Source: Sphingobacterium sp. LZ7M1 (GTDB taxonomy: Bacteria; Bacteroidota; Bacteroidia; Sphingobacteriales; Sphingobacteriaceae). From it: DNA of 64,000 nucleotides. Location: NCBI RefSeq assembly GCF_024296865.1, contig NZ_CP101134.1, positions 4,402,001 to 4,466,000 of the forward strand, given 5' to 3'. Below, piece after piece: positions 18,937-28,894 of this stretch. Under the pieces are notes generated by a model. It did no database searches. It was not told the DNA's origin and saw nothing but the letters and a program-made list of their open reading frames with translations. Position numbers and translations under genes: made by a program. Position 1 is the stretch's first letter; every line of letters begins with the position of its first letter.

Positions 18937-19833
18937 ATGAATTTTAAAAATGTAACAGTCGCCGGAAGTGGCGTATTAGGATATCAGATTGCTTTTCAAA
19001 CCGCATTTCACGGATTCAATGTAACCGTGTACGACATTAATGATGAAGTTTTGGAAAAAGCAAAAACTAAGTTCCAAATCCTGAGCGAAGCCTTTAAAAA
19101 AGATTTAGGAGCTACGCAGGAACAATTAGATGCTACCAAAAGCCGGTTGTCTTACCACTCGGATTTGGCGGAAGCAGTAAAGGATGCCGACCTGTTGATA
19201 GAAGCAGTACCGGAAAATCCGCAGATTAAAATTGACTTCTACCAGAAACTAGCCAAGGTAGCACCTGAAAAAACGGTCTTTGCGACCAACTCGTCTACAC
19301 TCTTGCCAAGCCAATTTGCCGAGTTTACTGGAAGACCGGAAAAATTTGTTGCCCTGCATTTTGCGAATGAAATCTGGAAACACAATACCGGAGAAGTGAT
19401 GAGGCACCCGGGCACTTCGGATGAGGTTTTTGAAAGCCTTCTCGTATTCGCAAAAGAGATTGGGATGGTACCGTTGGCTATTCATAAAGAGCAGCCGGGG
19501 TATATTGTCAATTCCCTATTGGTACCTTTATTAGGAGCTGGTCTGGGATTGTTGGTAAATGGTATCGCGGACGTGGAAACCATAGACAAAACCTGGATGG
19601 TGGCTACCGGAGCACCGGTGGGTCCGTTTGGGATATTGGATGTAGTTGGGGTTACTACTGCTTACAACATCAACAAAATGGCAGCTGAAGCTACAAAAGA
19701 CCCCGTTAAGCAAAAAGTGGTGGAATACCTGAAAGAAAATTTCATCGACAAGGGTAAACTGGGGATTGCAACCGGCGAAGGATTTTATACATATCCTGAT
19801 CCGGCTTATAAGGACAAAGACTTTTTGAAGTAA
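18937..19833 (+). CDS. 3-hydroxyacyl-CoA dehydrogenase
   Basis: A 298-aa protein starting at the ATG at 18937, 13 nt after the hydratase stop; an earlier in-frame start inside the hydratase gene is rejected. It has a Rossmann NAD site (VAGSGVLGYQIAF, residues 8-20), the acidic end of strand two (VYDIND), the catalytic-region motif FATNSSTLLPSQ, the HFANEIWKH His/Glu pair and the C-terminal GKLGIATGEGFYTY. The family oxidises (S)-3-hydroxyacyl-CoA to 3-ketoacyl-CoA. Here it could act on hydroxy acids made by the adjacent hydratases after chain shortening; that link is inference. Confidence 0.9.
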   Translation: MNFKNVTVAGSGVLGYQIAFQTAFHGFNVTVYDINDEVLEKAKTKFQILSEAFKKDLGATQEQLDATKSRLSYHSDLAEAVKDADLLIEAVPENPQIKIDFYQKLAKVAPEKTVFATNSSTLLPSQFAEFTGRPEKFVALHFANEIWKHNTGEVMRHPGTSDEVFESLLVFAKEIGMVPLAIHKEQPGYIVNSLLVPLLGAGLGLLVNGIADVETIDKTWMVATGAPVGPFGILDVVGVTTAYNINKMAAEATKDPVKQKVVEYLKENFIDKGKLGIATGEGFYTYPDPAYKDKDFLK

Positions 19834-19859
19834 AAATATCCCTTACCATTTAGTACTTT

Positions 19860-19889
19860 CTCCCGATGAAATAGAAATTTCATCGGGAG
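19860..19889 (+). terminator. rho-independent terminator
   Basis: A perfect 13-bp stem, CTCCCGATGAAAT with ATTTCATCGGGAG, 4-nt loop AGAA, then GAGTTTTTAC. It closes the oleate hydratase/dehydrogenase transcript. Confidence 0.9.
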
Positions 19890-19926
19890 GAGTTTTTACA
19901 ATATTGTGCCGGAAATAAAAATTGAA

Positions 19927-20247
19927 ATGACAGACCAGCTAAAATTAACAAATCAGGGATGTTTTCCGGTCTATGCATTGGCCAAAGAAATCGTAAACCA
20001 CTACAGGCCCTATCTGGAAAAGCTGGATTTGACCTATCCTCAATATTTGGTGATGTTGGTATTGTTGGAAGAAAATGAACAGACCGTTACCCAATTGGGA
20101 GAAAAACTGAAACTGGACAGCGGTACTCTGACCCCGCTGCTGAAAAGAATGCAGCAAAAGGAACTGATTTTCAGAAAACGGAGCCATGCGGACGAACGTG
20201 TCGTAAATATATCCGTAACCGAAAAGGGGCAGCAACTAAAAATGTAA
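19927..20247 (+). pseudogene. MarR/OhrR-type regulator, truncated by IS
   Basis: The ATG at 19927 is preferred over the GTG at 19906. The N-terminus (LTNQGCFPVYALAKEIVNHY) has a cysteine at the position of the redox-sensing Cys of OhrR proteins. The winged helix follows: YPQYLVMLVLLEE, VTQLGEKLKLDSGTLTPLLK, and the wing DERVVNISVTEKGQ. OhrR-like proteins are ~145 aa; this one stops at 106 because the IS3 element begins at about 20243, removing the last dimer helix. DNA binding is probably lost. Confidence 0.8.
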
Positions 20248-20309
20248 GCTCCCCCGAAAACAAGACTGTTAGAGAATAGAAAAAAGAGTGCTAACTTTAA
20301 CAGTTAATT

Positions 20310-20573
20310 ATGAAAGGGAAACGATTCAAACCGGAGCAGATCAGTAAGATCTTAAAAGAATTTGAAGCAGGCAAAAGTGTTCAGGAGCTCACACGGGAAT
20401 ACGGGGTGAGTTCAGCCACGTTTTATAAATGGCGTCAGCGGTATGGGGGTATGGAGAGCAGTGAACTGAAGCGGATGAAGGAGCTGGAGGAAGAGAACCG
20501 GAAGCTGAAGCGTATGTATGCTGATCTGGCATTAGACCTGGAGGCGGCAAAGGAGGTGATAAAAAAGCTTTGA
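20310..20573 (+). CDS. IS3-family transposase OrfA
   Basis: An 87-aa DNA-binding subunit: helix-turn-helix in [18 protein letters not shown] ... [20 protein letters not shown], then a coiled coil with leucine/hydrophobic heptads ([20 protein letters not shown]). It ends IKKL at a TGA. It overlaps OrfB by 4 nt, and the OrfAB fusion would be made by -1 frameshifting at 20561-20567. Confidence 0.9.
   Translation: MKGKRFKPEQISKILKEFEAGKSVQELTREYGVSSATFYKWRQRYGGMESSELKRMKELEEENRKLKRMYADLALDLEAAKEVIKKL
20561..20567 (+). promoter_or_regulatory. programmed -1 frameshift site of IS3-family element
   Basis: A_AAA_AAG is placed in the OrfA frame (codons AAA at 20562 and AAG at 20565), four codons' distance or less before the OrfA stop at 20571. 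Shifting back one base joins OrfA to OrfB through Ala-Leu-Lys-Pro. This heptamer is the standard IS3-family slippery sequence. Confidence 0.85.
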
Positions 20574-21532
20574 AGCCCTGCCAGCGCAGACAGGTTGCTC
20601 AGGAATTGGTGGATTTGGGCAAAGGCATCAGCAGGGCGTGCCGCACAGTGGGATTGAGCAAGACCTGTTATTATTATGTATCGGATCGCGATGATAGTGA
20701 GGTGGAGAAAGCCTTGCGCATCAAGGCCGAACAGTTCCCCCGGGAGGGTTTCTGGAAAGCCTACGGCCGCTTGCGCCGGGAAGGTCATTTATGGAACCAT
20801 AAGCGGGTACACCGCGTTTATAAGCTGATCGGGCTGAATATCCGCAGGAAAATGAAAAGACGTCTGCCCCAGCGAGTAAAACAACCATGGATCATTCCGC
20901 TCTCGGCCAACGACACCTGGAGCATGGATTTTATGAGTGACGCGCTCAGCAATGGGCGCAAATTCCGTTCCTTCAATGTGATGGACGATTTCAACAGGGA
21001 GGCGCTGCATATCGAGGTGGATTATTCCATGCGCAGCTCACGGGTGGTGTGGGTGCTGAACCACCTGATCAAACGTAGGGGAAAACCCAAGAAAATCTGG
21101 ATGGATAACGGTCCGGAGTTTATTTCACAGATATTGACCGAATGGAGCCAGGTTAATGGTATCGAGTTTCTGTACATCCAGCCAGGAAGGCCTATGCAGA
21201 ACGGACTGGTGGAAAGATTGAACGGTACTTACCGCGATCATGTGCTGGACAGCTACCTTTTCGACACGATAGACGAAGTCAGGGAAGTGACATGGAAATG
21301 GATGGACGATTACAATAATTACCGACCCCATGATAGTCTCGGTGATCTTGCTCCTGTAGAGTATGCCGCTTCCACGATTGCCTACAATCACTTATTAAAG
21401 AACGGGGATAAATACAAAGTACAGCCAAAATTTTATGTGATAAATTTTGACGACCCTCGCAAGAGCCACCGTTGCAACCCACTCAATCCCGACTTTATGA
21501 CCTACATCAGCGACGCCTATGAAGCAGCATAA
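20570..21532 (+). CDS. IS3 OrfB transposase fused to coupling-protein fragment
   Basis: A 320-codon frame. Residues 1 to about 268 are an IS3 OrfB integrase core with DDE residues in [19 protein letters not shown] and [12 protein letters not shown]. After [12 protein letters not shown] the sequence changes to IAYNHLLKN, then [20 protein letters not shown], which is the interior of a TraG/MobC-type coupling protein. The frame ends at TAA 21530, and coupling-protein sequence continues in the same frame beyond it. Catalytic residues are intact, but the C-terminus is foreign. Confidence 0.85.
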   Translation: MKPCQRRQVAQELVDLGKGISRACRTVGLSKTCYYYVSDRDDSEVEKALRIKAEQFPREGFWKAYGRLRREGHLWNHKRVHRVYKLIGLNIRRKMKRRLPQRVKQPWIIPLSANDTWSMDFMSDALSNGRKFRSFNVMDDFNREALHIEVDYSMRSSRVVWVLNHLIKRRGKPKKIWMDNGPEFISQILTEWSQVNGIEFLYIQPGRPMQNGLVERLNGTYRDHVLDSYLFDTIDEVREVTWKWMDDYNNYRPHDSLGDLAPVEYAASTIAYNHLLKNGDKYKVQPKFYVINFDDPRKSHRCNPLNPDFMTYISDAYEAA

Positions 21533-22651
21533 ACCATAATGTTAAACCTCAACAGGTCGTGGATACAGAAGCAAGGAGATTTCTTCGTGGAAAGCCCGAT
21601 TATTCTATTAGCAGCTATTATTTGGTATTTAAAAATCTATGATAACGGAAAGTATTGTACCTTTCCACACGGCATTGAGTTACTGAATAAAAAGTACGCA
21701 GACGTATTTACGATTTTAACTTCTTATCCTGATTTAGAGAACTATTTATCTCCCTTTATGGATGCTTGGCAGGGAGGCGCACAAGACCAATTACAGGGAC
21801 AGATTGCATCAGCTAAAATACCTTTGTCAAGAATGATTAGCCCACAGTTGTATTGGGTAATGACAGGCGATGATTTTTCATTAGACATAAATAACCCACG
21901 TGAGCCTAAAATCCTTTGTGTAGGAAACAACCCCGACAGGCAAAATATTTATTCGGCGGCTTTGGGTTTGTACAATTCCCGAATTGTCAAACTCATTAAT
22001 AAAAAAGGACAATTAAAGAGTTCTGTCATTATAGACGAGTTACCGACAATTTATTTTAGAGGCTTGGACAATCTTATTGCAACGGCGAGAAGTAATAAGG
22101 TAGCGGTTTGCTTAGGCTTTCAGGATTTTTCCCAATTAATTCGTGACTATGGAGATAAGGAAGCTAAGGTAATTCAGAACACGGTCGGTAATATTTTTAG
22201 CGGTCAGGTCGTGGGCGAAACGGCAAAGAGCCTGTCAGAACGCTTTGGGAAAGTATTACAGAAACGCCAAAGTATGACGATTAACCGAAATGACAAATCA
22301 ACTTCAATTTCTACCCAATTAGACAGTCTTATTCCAGCTTCAAAAATCAGTACACTTACACAAGGTATGTTTGTCGGTTCAGTGTCCGATAACTTTGACG
22401 AACGTATAGAACAAAAGATATTTCACGCAGAAATTGTAGTAGATAACGAGAAAGTTGCTGCCGAAACAAAAGCGTACCAGAAGATACCGGAAATTTTATC
22501 CTTTGTCGATGAAAGCGGAGAAGATAATATGAAACGGGATATTGAGAACAATTATCGTCAGATAAAATTAGACATTGTTCATATCGTGGAAAGTGAAATG
22601 GAGCGTATAAAGAACGACCCGAATTTACAGCATTTGATACAGGAGGGATAA
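21373..22651 (+). pseudogene. type IV coupling protein (TraG/MobC-like), 5' truncated with one nonsense codon
   Basis: The remnant starts in frame inside OrfB (IAYNHLLKN...), meets TAA at 21530-21532 where other members have a Tyr codon, and continues MLNLNRSWIQKQGDFFVESP, DAWQGGAQDQLQGQIASAKI, SSVIIDELPTIYF (Walker B) and FSQLIRDYGDKEAKVIQNTV. The N-terminal membrane region and Walker A are gone. A protein could restart at the ATG at 21539 (370 aa), but without Walker A it cannot be an active ATPase. It belongs to a different coupling-protein type from the intact one at 54907, so it comes from another conjugative element. Confidence 0.85.
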
Positions 22652-22738
22652 TATTGAATTTTTAAATCATTTATTTTGAAATATTTTAAATTACAGCGTC
22701 TTATAAAAGAGAGCAGACTTTTTTATTAACTTTGTTAA

Positions 22739-23134
22739 GTGAAAAAAATGTTTTCAATATTATTATTGTCTGTGTATTTAATTTCGACAACTGAATTAGG
22801 TCAGTTATTGAAGTTTCCTATACTTATAGAGCATTATTTCGATCACAAAGAAAAAAATCCGGAGGTTACTGTTTTGCAATTTTTGGAAGTTCATTACGCC
22901 GGGAGCCATCTGGAAAACCATCCACACGATGACGATTATGAACAAGACAAACAATTACCGTTTATCGTACATATCGATGTTTTGAATATCAGTTTTGTAC
23001 TTGTCCCCCCTTTTAGTTTTGATATAGAAACCAAAAAACTTGTAGGCAAAGAACCCAAAACCTTGCCTTTGGACGATACATTTTCTGATAACAATTACCG
23101 TTCTGCCATCTGGCAACCTCCGAAATTCTGTTAA
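22739..23134 (+). CDS. small His-containing protein preceding metal-efflux genes
   Basis: 131 aa if the GTG at 22739 is used, 128 aa from the ATG at 22748. It starts with a hydrophobic signal/anchor (MFSILLLSVYLISTTELGQL), followed by LLKFPILIEHYFDHKEKN and a His/Asp-rich patch (HPHDDDYEQD). I recognise this type as an uncharacterised Bacteroidota protein found before cusA/czcA genes. The acidic, His-rich part suggests metal binding outside the inner membrane, by inference. It is the first gene of the metal-resistance operon. Confidence 0.7.
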   Translation: MKKMFSILLLSVYLISTTELGQLLKFPILIEHYFDHKEKNPEVTVLQFLEVHYAGSHLENHPHDDDYEQDKQLPFIVHIDVLNISFVLVPPFSFDIETKKLVGKEPKTLPLDDTFSDNNYRSAIWQPPKFC

Positions 23135-23294
23135 TCTTTTTTGATTTCCACGATGAATCCTTTCATCGTGCATTTGCTGTTTGATAATACTTTCATTCGG
23201 GCAGTCGGTGTATTTTGTGTCCGCCTGTAGGATTGATCATGTATTGGAAACGTCAAATCTCTTTATTTATCATTTACGATTAACAGAATAAATT

Positions 23295-26200
23295 ATGCTT
23301 ACAAAAATCATTGAGTTTTCTGTAAAGAACAAACTCATTATAGCATTATTGGTTCTTGGTTTAATCGGCATTGGCTCTTATCAGGTAAGCAAATTACCGA
23401 TTGATGCTGTGCCGGACATTACCAATAATCAGGTGCAGGTTATTACAATCGCTCCGTCTTTTGGGGCAACCGATATCGAACGTCTGGTTACTTTCCCAAT
23501 TGAACAGGCGAACTCCAATATTTCCGGACTCAAAGAAATCCGCAGTTTCTCCCGTTTCGGATTGTCCTTGGTTACCATTGTTTTTGATGATGGTATTGAT
23601 GTGTATTGGGCAAGACAACAAGTGGCAGAGCGGCTGCAACAGGTTCAGAATGAAATTCCGCAAGGTATCGGAACACCGCAATTAGGGCCGATTTCTACCG
23701 GTTTGGGCGAAATCTATCAATATGTCGTTCGTCCTAAAGAAGGTTTTGAACAAAAATACGACGTTACGGAACTCCGTACCATTCAGGATTGGATTGTGCG
23801 TCGACAGCTACTTCAGGTCAAAGGCGTAGCGGAAGTCAGCAGTTTTGGCGGTAAATTGAAGCAATACGAGATTGCCGTGAATCCCGACCGACTTAATGCT
23901 TACGGCATTACCATCAATGATGTTTTTGATGCACTGAATGCCAATAACCAGAACACCGGCGGTGCTTATATCGAAAAAGGGCCAACCGTTCTCTACATTC
24001 GGAGCGAAGGTTTGGTGGGCAATATTGAGGATATTCAAAACATTTCCATTACCAATAAAAACAACGATGTACCGCTGTTTATCCAAGATGTAGCTGATGT
24101 CAAAATTGGTTTTGCCACCCGTTACGGAGCGATGACTTACAACGATCAGGGCGAAGTTTCGGGTGCGGTGGTGATGATGCTGAAAGGTGCCAACAGTAGT
24201 CAGGTCATCAGAGATGTAAAAGCCAAAGTGGCTCAAATCCAGAAAACCCTGCCCGAAGGCGTGGTGATAGAACCCTTTCTTGACCGTACCAAAATGGTGA
24301 ATAATGCCATCAGCACGGTAGAGAGAAACCTTATGGAAGGTGCTTTAATCGTGGTATTTGTCCTCGTTTTATTTCTCGGAAATTTCAGAGCCGGCTTACT
24401 CGTGGCTTCGGTGATTCCACTAGCAATGCTTTTTGCCATTTGTATGATGAACCTTTTCGGGGTGAGCGGCAATCTGATGAGTTTGGGTGCACTGGATTTT
24501 GGATTAATCATCGACGGAGCGGTCATTATTGTAGAAGCCGTCCTGCATCAGTTATCCCTCAATCCTAAGTTCAAGAGCCTGCTGAAAATTCCGTCCAATG
24601 ATATGGATAGTGTAGTTACAGAATCTGCCGGAAGAATGATGAACAGTGCAGTTTTCGGACAAATTATCATCTTCATTGTGTACATTCCGATCCTAACATT
24701 GCAGGGGATTGAAGGGAAAATGTTCCGCCCGATGGCAGAAACGGTGGCGTTTGCATTATTAGGTGCATTTCTGCTTTCCCTAACCTACATTCCGATGATG
24801 AGTTCGGTTTTGTTGAAGAAAAGAAGTTTAAAACCTTCGTGGTCGGACAGGGTAATGAAGAAAGTAGAAGCGCTTTATTTGAAAACCTTGCTGAAAGTTT
24901 TACGCATTCCGAAAACCATTTTTACCATAATCGGGATATTGTTCATCACGGCAATAATTCTGCTAAGCAGAATGGGCGGCGAATTTATTCCGTCTTTGGA
25001 AGAAGGTGATTTTGCGGTGGATACCCGCGTTTTACCGGGCAGCAACCTTACCACCACGATTGAAAGTACGCAAAAAGCAGCCCATATCTTAAAAACCCGT
25101 TTCCCCGAAGTGGAAAAAGTGGTCACCAAGATAGGAAGTGGAGAAGTGCCTACCGATCCGATGCCAATGGATGCTTCGGATATGATGGTCATTCTGAAAG
25201 ACAAAAAAGAATGGACTTCCGCCAAAACGTTTTCCGAATTATCAGAAAAAATGAGCAAAGCACTGGAAGATGTGCCCGGTATTACAGTTGGTTTTCAGTA
25301 TCCGGTAGCGATGCGTTTTAATGAACTGATGACTGGTGCAAGACAGGATGTGGTCATCAAAATCTTTGGCGATAATCTGGATTCTTTGGTGCAAAATGCC
25401 AACCAACTCGGTAAAATCATTGAAACGGTAAAAGGTACACAAAACCTTTATATAGAACCGGTTTCCGGGCTTCCGCAGGTGGTGGTAAAATACAATCGTC
25501 CCGTGATTGCTCAGTATCATCTTTCTGTTGCAGATGTCAATCGGGTGATTAATACCGCATTTGCCGGACAGAGTACAGGTTTGGTTTTTGAAGGCGAAAA
25601 ACGCTTTGATATGGTAGTACGCCTGAATGCCAGTGACCGAAAAAACATCAATGATATTCAAAATCTATTGGTTCCAACACCTGCAGGCAATCAGATCCCG
25701 CTCAATCAGCTGGCAACCGTAGATGTGGTGGAAGGTCCCAATCAAATTCAACGTGAAAATGCACAACGCCGTATTGTCGTCGGCTTCAACATCAAAGACC
25801 GTGATGTGCAAAGCATTGTGGAAGAATTGCAGGGTAAAGTGGACAAACAGATTAAACTTCCGGCCGGCTATTCTATTACGTATGGCGGTTCTTTTGAAAA
25901 TCTGAACAACGCCAAACAACGGTTGATGATTGCCGTTCCGCTGGCATTGGCATTGATATTTGTCCTGTTGTTTATGGCGTTCAAGTCGATTAAAGAAAGT
26001 CTTCTGATTTACACCGCCATTCCGTTGTCGGTCATCGGAGGTGTATTTATGTTGAATTTACGCGGAATGCCTTTCAGCATCAGTGCTGCCGTTGGTTTTA
26101 TCGCTCTTTTTGGCGTAGCGGTTTTGAACGGTATTGTATTGATTTCAGAATTTAACCGACTGCATAAAAACGGCATTAGAAATATCGTCAGAATTGTGAT

Positions 26201-27635
26201 TGATGGCGGCGAAAGCCGATTGCGTCCGGTATTGATGACCGCAGCCGTTGCCTCCCTCGGCTTTATCCCGATGGCAATAAGCACAGGTGCTGGAGCAGAA
26301 GTGCAGCGACCTTTGGCGACCGTGGTAATTGGCGGACTGATATTGGCCACTTTGCTCACCCTTTTTGTCCTACCGCTTTTATATGTCAATATCGAAAATG
26401 GATTTAAAATGAAAAAACCAAAATCCAAACATGTCGCCTCTGTTCTGTTGATTTTTATGCTGTTTTCAGGAATAAAAATGAAGGCACAAACCATAATTTC
26501 TTTAGATGAAGCCGTGCAAACAGCGTTGCAAAACAATCGCAACCTGAAAAATGAAAAACTGCGTTCGGATTATGCCAAAGCATTGATTAAAACTTCTAAT
26601 GCCGATATTCCGCAAACCGCAGTTACAGCAGATTACGGACAAATAAATAGTGCATACAACGATATGAAATTCGGGATTTCACAGAGCATCGCTTTTCCAA
26701 CTGTGTATCAGAAACAGAAAAATTTGCATTCCGAAGAATGGAAAAAAAGCCAGTTGAATGTTTCGCTTAAAGAATTTGAACTGAAAAAAGCCGTCAGCCA
26801 AAGTTATTTCCAGATAGTGTATTGGAAAGATAAGGAAAAATTGCTGAATGAAACGTTGCAACTGTACACCCAATTTTTAGACAAAGCCAGTTTGCGTTTA
26901 AAAGCTGGAGAAAGCAATATTCTGGAAAAAACAACGGCTTCCAACCAAAAATCGGCGATTGAGATTCAGTTGAAACAAGTGCAGCAGGAAATAAAAACCT
27001 TGCAGTTGCAGTTCAGTTGGTTGCTCAATTCCGAAACGGAATATCTTCCTTTGGAAAATTCCAGACCGGTTCTTTTGCTTCAGGAAAATGCTTCGCATCC
27101 CTTGTTACATGTATTGGAACAGCAAAAAACGGTTGCCGGCAAACAAACCGAAGTGGAAAAATCCAGACTTCTTCCGGGTTTGCAAATCGGTTATAATCTC
27201 AATTCGTTCAAAGGTATGGGACCTGATGATAAACTGTATTCTGCTACACCACAGTTTCATTCGGTGATGGTAGGTGTTGGCATTCCAATATTTTCAGGCG
27301 GACAAAAGGCAAGAATTCACGCTTCTAAAGTGGCGGAAAGCATTGCGGAAAACGATTGGCATAATACGGAATTTGCATTAGAGAAAAAACAGAAACAGCT
27401 CAAGCAAATGTATCAAACGAATCTCGAAATCATCAACCGTTACGAAACTGATGAACTGAAAAATGCAGACATCATTACCAAAACAGCACAGCAACAATTC
27501 ATTAACGGAGAAATCAATTATCTGGAATTTGTAATGCTCGTCAATCAGGCAGTTTTGCTCAAAAGCAATTATGCAGATGCCCTATTGAAACTAAACGAAA
27601 GCGTGGTTGAACTGAATTATATCACGATTCAGTAG
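23295..27635 (+). CDS. CusA/CzcA heavy-metal RND pump fused to TolC-like outer-membrane domain
   Basis: A 1446-aa fusion. Residues 1 to about 1037 are a heavy-metal RND transporter: N-terminal TM with KLPIDAVPDITNNQVQV, the periplasmic porter domain, and TM4 with the proton-relay aspartates (GALDFGLIIDGAVIIVEAV). The second TM bundle follows near MAFKSIKESLLIYTAIPLS. From about residue 1038 a new signal-like stretch (VASVLLIFMLFSGIKMKA) leads into a TolC/CzcC-type domain (ISLDEAVQTALQNNRNLKNE; heptad helices; FINGEINYLEFVMLVNQAV). The fused layout is recurrent in Bacteroidota. It exports Cu/Ag, Co/Zn/Cd or similar ions with the adaptor downstream; which ion is not evident. Confidence 0.9.
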   Translation: MLTKIIEFSVKNKLIIALLVLGLIGIGSYQVSKLPIDAVPDITNNQVQVITIAPSFGATDIERLVTFPIEQANSNISGLKEIRSFSRFGLSLVTIVFDDGIDVYWARQQVAERLQQVQNEIPQGIGTPQLGPISTGLGEIYQYVVRPKEGFEQKYDVTELRTIQDWIVRRQLLQVKGVAEVSSFGGKLKQYEIAVNPDRLNAYGITINDVFDALNANNQNTGGAYIEKGPTVLYIRSEGLVGNIEDIQNISITNKNNDVPLFIQDVADVKIGFATRYGAMTYNDQGEVSGAVVMMLKGANSSQVIRDVKAKVAQIQKTLPEGVVIEPFLDRTKMVNNAISTVERNLMEGALIVVFVLVLFLGNFRAGLLVASVIPLAMLFAICMMNLFGVSGNLMSLGALDFGLIIDGAVIIVEAVLHQLSLNPKFKSLLKIPSNDMDSVVTESAGRMMNSAVFGQIIIFIVYIPILTLQGIEGKMFRPMAETVAFALLGAFLLSLTYIPMMSSVLLKKRSLKPSWSDRVMKKVEALYLKTLLKVLRIPKTIFTIIGILFITAIILLSRMGGEFIPSLEEGDFAVDTRVLPGSNLTTTIESTQKAAHILKTRFPEVEKVVTKIGSGEVPTDPMPMDASDMMVILKDKKEWTSAKTFSELSEKMSKALEDVPGITVGFQYPVAMRFNELMTGARQDVVIKIFGDNLDSLVQNANQLGKIIETVKGTQNLYIEPVSGLPQVVVKYNRPVIAQYHLSVADVNRVINTAFAGQSTGLVFEGEKRFDMVVRLNASDRKNINDIQNLLVPTPAGNQIPLNQLATVDVVEGPNQIQRENAQRRIVVGFNIKDRDVQSIVEELQGKVDKQIKLPAGYSITYGGSFENLNNAKQRLMIAVPLALALIFVLLFMAFKSIKESLLIYTAIPLSVIGGVFMLNLRGMPFSISAAVGFIALFGVAVLNGIVLISEFNRLHKNGIRNIVRIVIDGGESRLRPVLMTAAVASLGFIPMAISTGAGAEVQRPLATVVIGGLILATLLTLFVLPLLYVNIENGFKMKKPKSKHVASVLLIFMLFSGIKMKAQTIISLDEAVQTALQNNRNLKNEKLRSDYAKALIKTSNADIPQTAVTADYGQINSAYNDMKFGISQSIAFPTVYQKQKNLHSEEWKKSQLNVSLKEFELKKAVSQSYFQIVYWKDKEKLLNETLQLYTQFLDKASLRLKAGESNILEKTTASNQKSAIEIQLKQVQQEIKTLQLQFSWLLNSETEYLPLENSRPVLLLQENASHPLLHVLEQQKTVAGKQTEVEKSRLLPGLQIGYNLNSFKGMGPDDKLYSATPQFHSVMVGVGIPIFSGGQKARIHASKVAESIAENDWHNTEFALEKKQKQLKQMYQTNLEIINRYETDELKNADIITKTAQQQFINGEINYLEFVMLVNQAVLLKSNYADALLKLNESVVELNYITIQ

Positions 27636-27701
27636 TTGATGAACAGGATATTTTAAACAGTAAACAGAATTTTTCAAATCAATATATAATTAGACAAGAA
27701 A

Positions 27702-28859
27702 ATGAAAATATTAAAATTATACGGTTCTTATTTTTTGGTCTTGATAGTACTGCTTTCCGCAGTTCAATGTCAACAAAAACAAGAAACCACCGCCACCAAA
27801 ACTGCAAATCCGAAAGACGAAAACACGGTTATTTTCACCGATGCACAGTTACACAATACCCCCATTGAAACCGCGGAACTGTCGATGCAGCATATTTCCA
27901 CCGTATTGAAACTCAACGGTAAAATTGATGTACCACCGCAAAATCTGGTTTCCGTAAGTACACCGCTGGGCGGCTATCTGAAAAGCACCCGCCTTTTGCC
28001 AGGGATGAAAGTAGTTAAAGGTCAGGTAATTGCCGTTATTGAAAATCCGCAGTTTGTACAGTTGCAGCAGGATTATCTGATGGCAAAATCCAAATACCAC
28101 TTTGCCCAACTGGATTATAACCGACAAACTAAGCTCAACCAAAGCCAGGCAAGTAGTGATAAAGTGATGCAGCAGGCACAATCCATTATGAGCGATCAGA
28201 AAATTCTGATGAATTCCATTGCCCAGCAACTGAAGTTGGTCAACATAAATCCGGCTAAGATATCTGCCGGAAATATTCAGCAGAGCGTACCTGTCTATAG
28301 TACCATCAACGGTTTTGTGAGCAAGGTGAATGTGAATGTAGGCAAATATGTAACGTCTTCGGATGTGCTGTTTAAACTCATCAATCCTTCTGATATTCAC
28401 CTCAATTTAAAAGTGTATGAAAAGGATTTGGAAATGCTGAAAACCGGGCAACAGATTGTGGCTTATACCAATGTAGATCCTTCAAAAAAATATGCCGGTG
28501 AAATTTTGCTGACGAGTAAAGACGTGGACGGAAGCGGCATGGCTGAGGTTAATTGTCATTTTGAAAAATACGATCCTGCACTCATTCCCGGAATGTATAT
28601 GAATGCCGAAGTGAAAACAGAAAATTCTTTTGCCAATGCTATTCCGGAAGAAAGCGTGGTGGATTTTGAAGGGAAAAGTTATGTCTTTACAGAAACCGGG
28701 AAACAGACCTGGAAGATGGTCCCGGTCACATTGGGAATTTCCGAAAATGGCTTTGTTGAAATCCTCAACTTTGCTGATTTTCAAGGTAAGAAAATCGTGG
28801 TCAAAAACGCCTATACCATATTGATGAAGTTGAAAAATACCAGTGAAGATGAAGATTAA
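27702..28859 (+). CDS. efflux RND periplasmic adaptor (CusB/CzcB-like lipoprotein)
   Basis: A 385-aa protein with lipobox LLSAVQC (Cys about residue 23). Adaptor features are LNGKIDVPPQNLVSVSTPLG (barrel-sandwich start), PGMKVVKGQVIAVIENPQFV (lipoyl half), a helical hairpin (QQDYLMAKSKYHFAQLDYNR), YSTINGFVSKVNVNVGKYV (second lipoyl half) and a C-terminal beta barrel. It lacks the N-terminal Met metal motif of E. coli CusB. It bridges the RND pump and the TolC-like part in the periplasm. Spacing to the pump is 66 nt. Confidence 0.9.
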   Translation: MKILKLYGSYFLVLIVLLSAVQCQQKQETTATKTANPKDENTVIFTDAQLHNTPIETAELSMQHISTVLKLNGKIDVPPQNLVSVSTPLGGYLKSTRLLPGMKVVKGQVIAVIENPQFVQLQQDYLMAKSKYHFAQLDYNRQTKLNQSQASSDKVMQQAQSIMSDQKILMNSIAQQLKLVNINPAKISAGNIQQSVPVYSTINGFVSKVNVNVGKYVTSSDVLFKLINPSDIHLNLKVYEKDLEMLKTGQQIVAYTNVDPSKKYAGEILLTSKDVDGSGMAEVNCHFEKYDPALIPGMYMNAEVKTENSFANAIPEESVVDFEGKSYVFTETGKQTWKMVPVTLGISENGFVEILNFADFQGKKIVVKNAYTILMKLKNTSEDED

Positions 28860-28894
28860 TAGTCAGATAAAATCTCATATAAATATTTAAAAAA

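Larger units (their letters stand above)
20243..21372 (+). mobile_element. IS3-family (IS407-like group) insertion sequence, right end missing
   Basis: The left end TGTAAGCTCCCCCGAAAAC interrupts the MarR gene. Two overlapping ORFs with an A-AAA-AAG slippery site and a DDE catalytic triad follow. No reverse-complement copy of the left end is found within about 300 nt past orfB. Instead orfB runs in frame into coupling-protein sequence at about 21372, so the right end was deleted, probably by an adjacent deletion that joined the IS to a conjugation gene. Confidence 0.8.
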
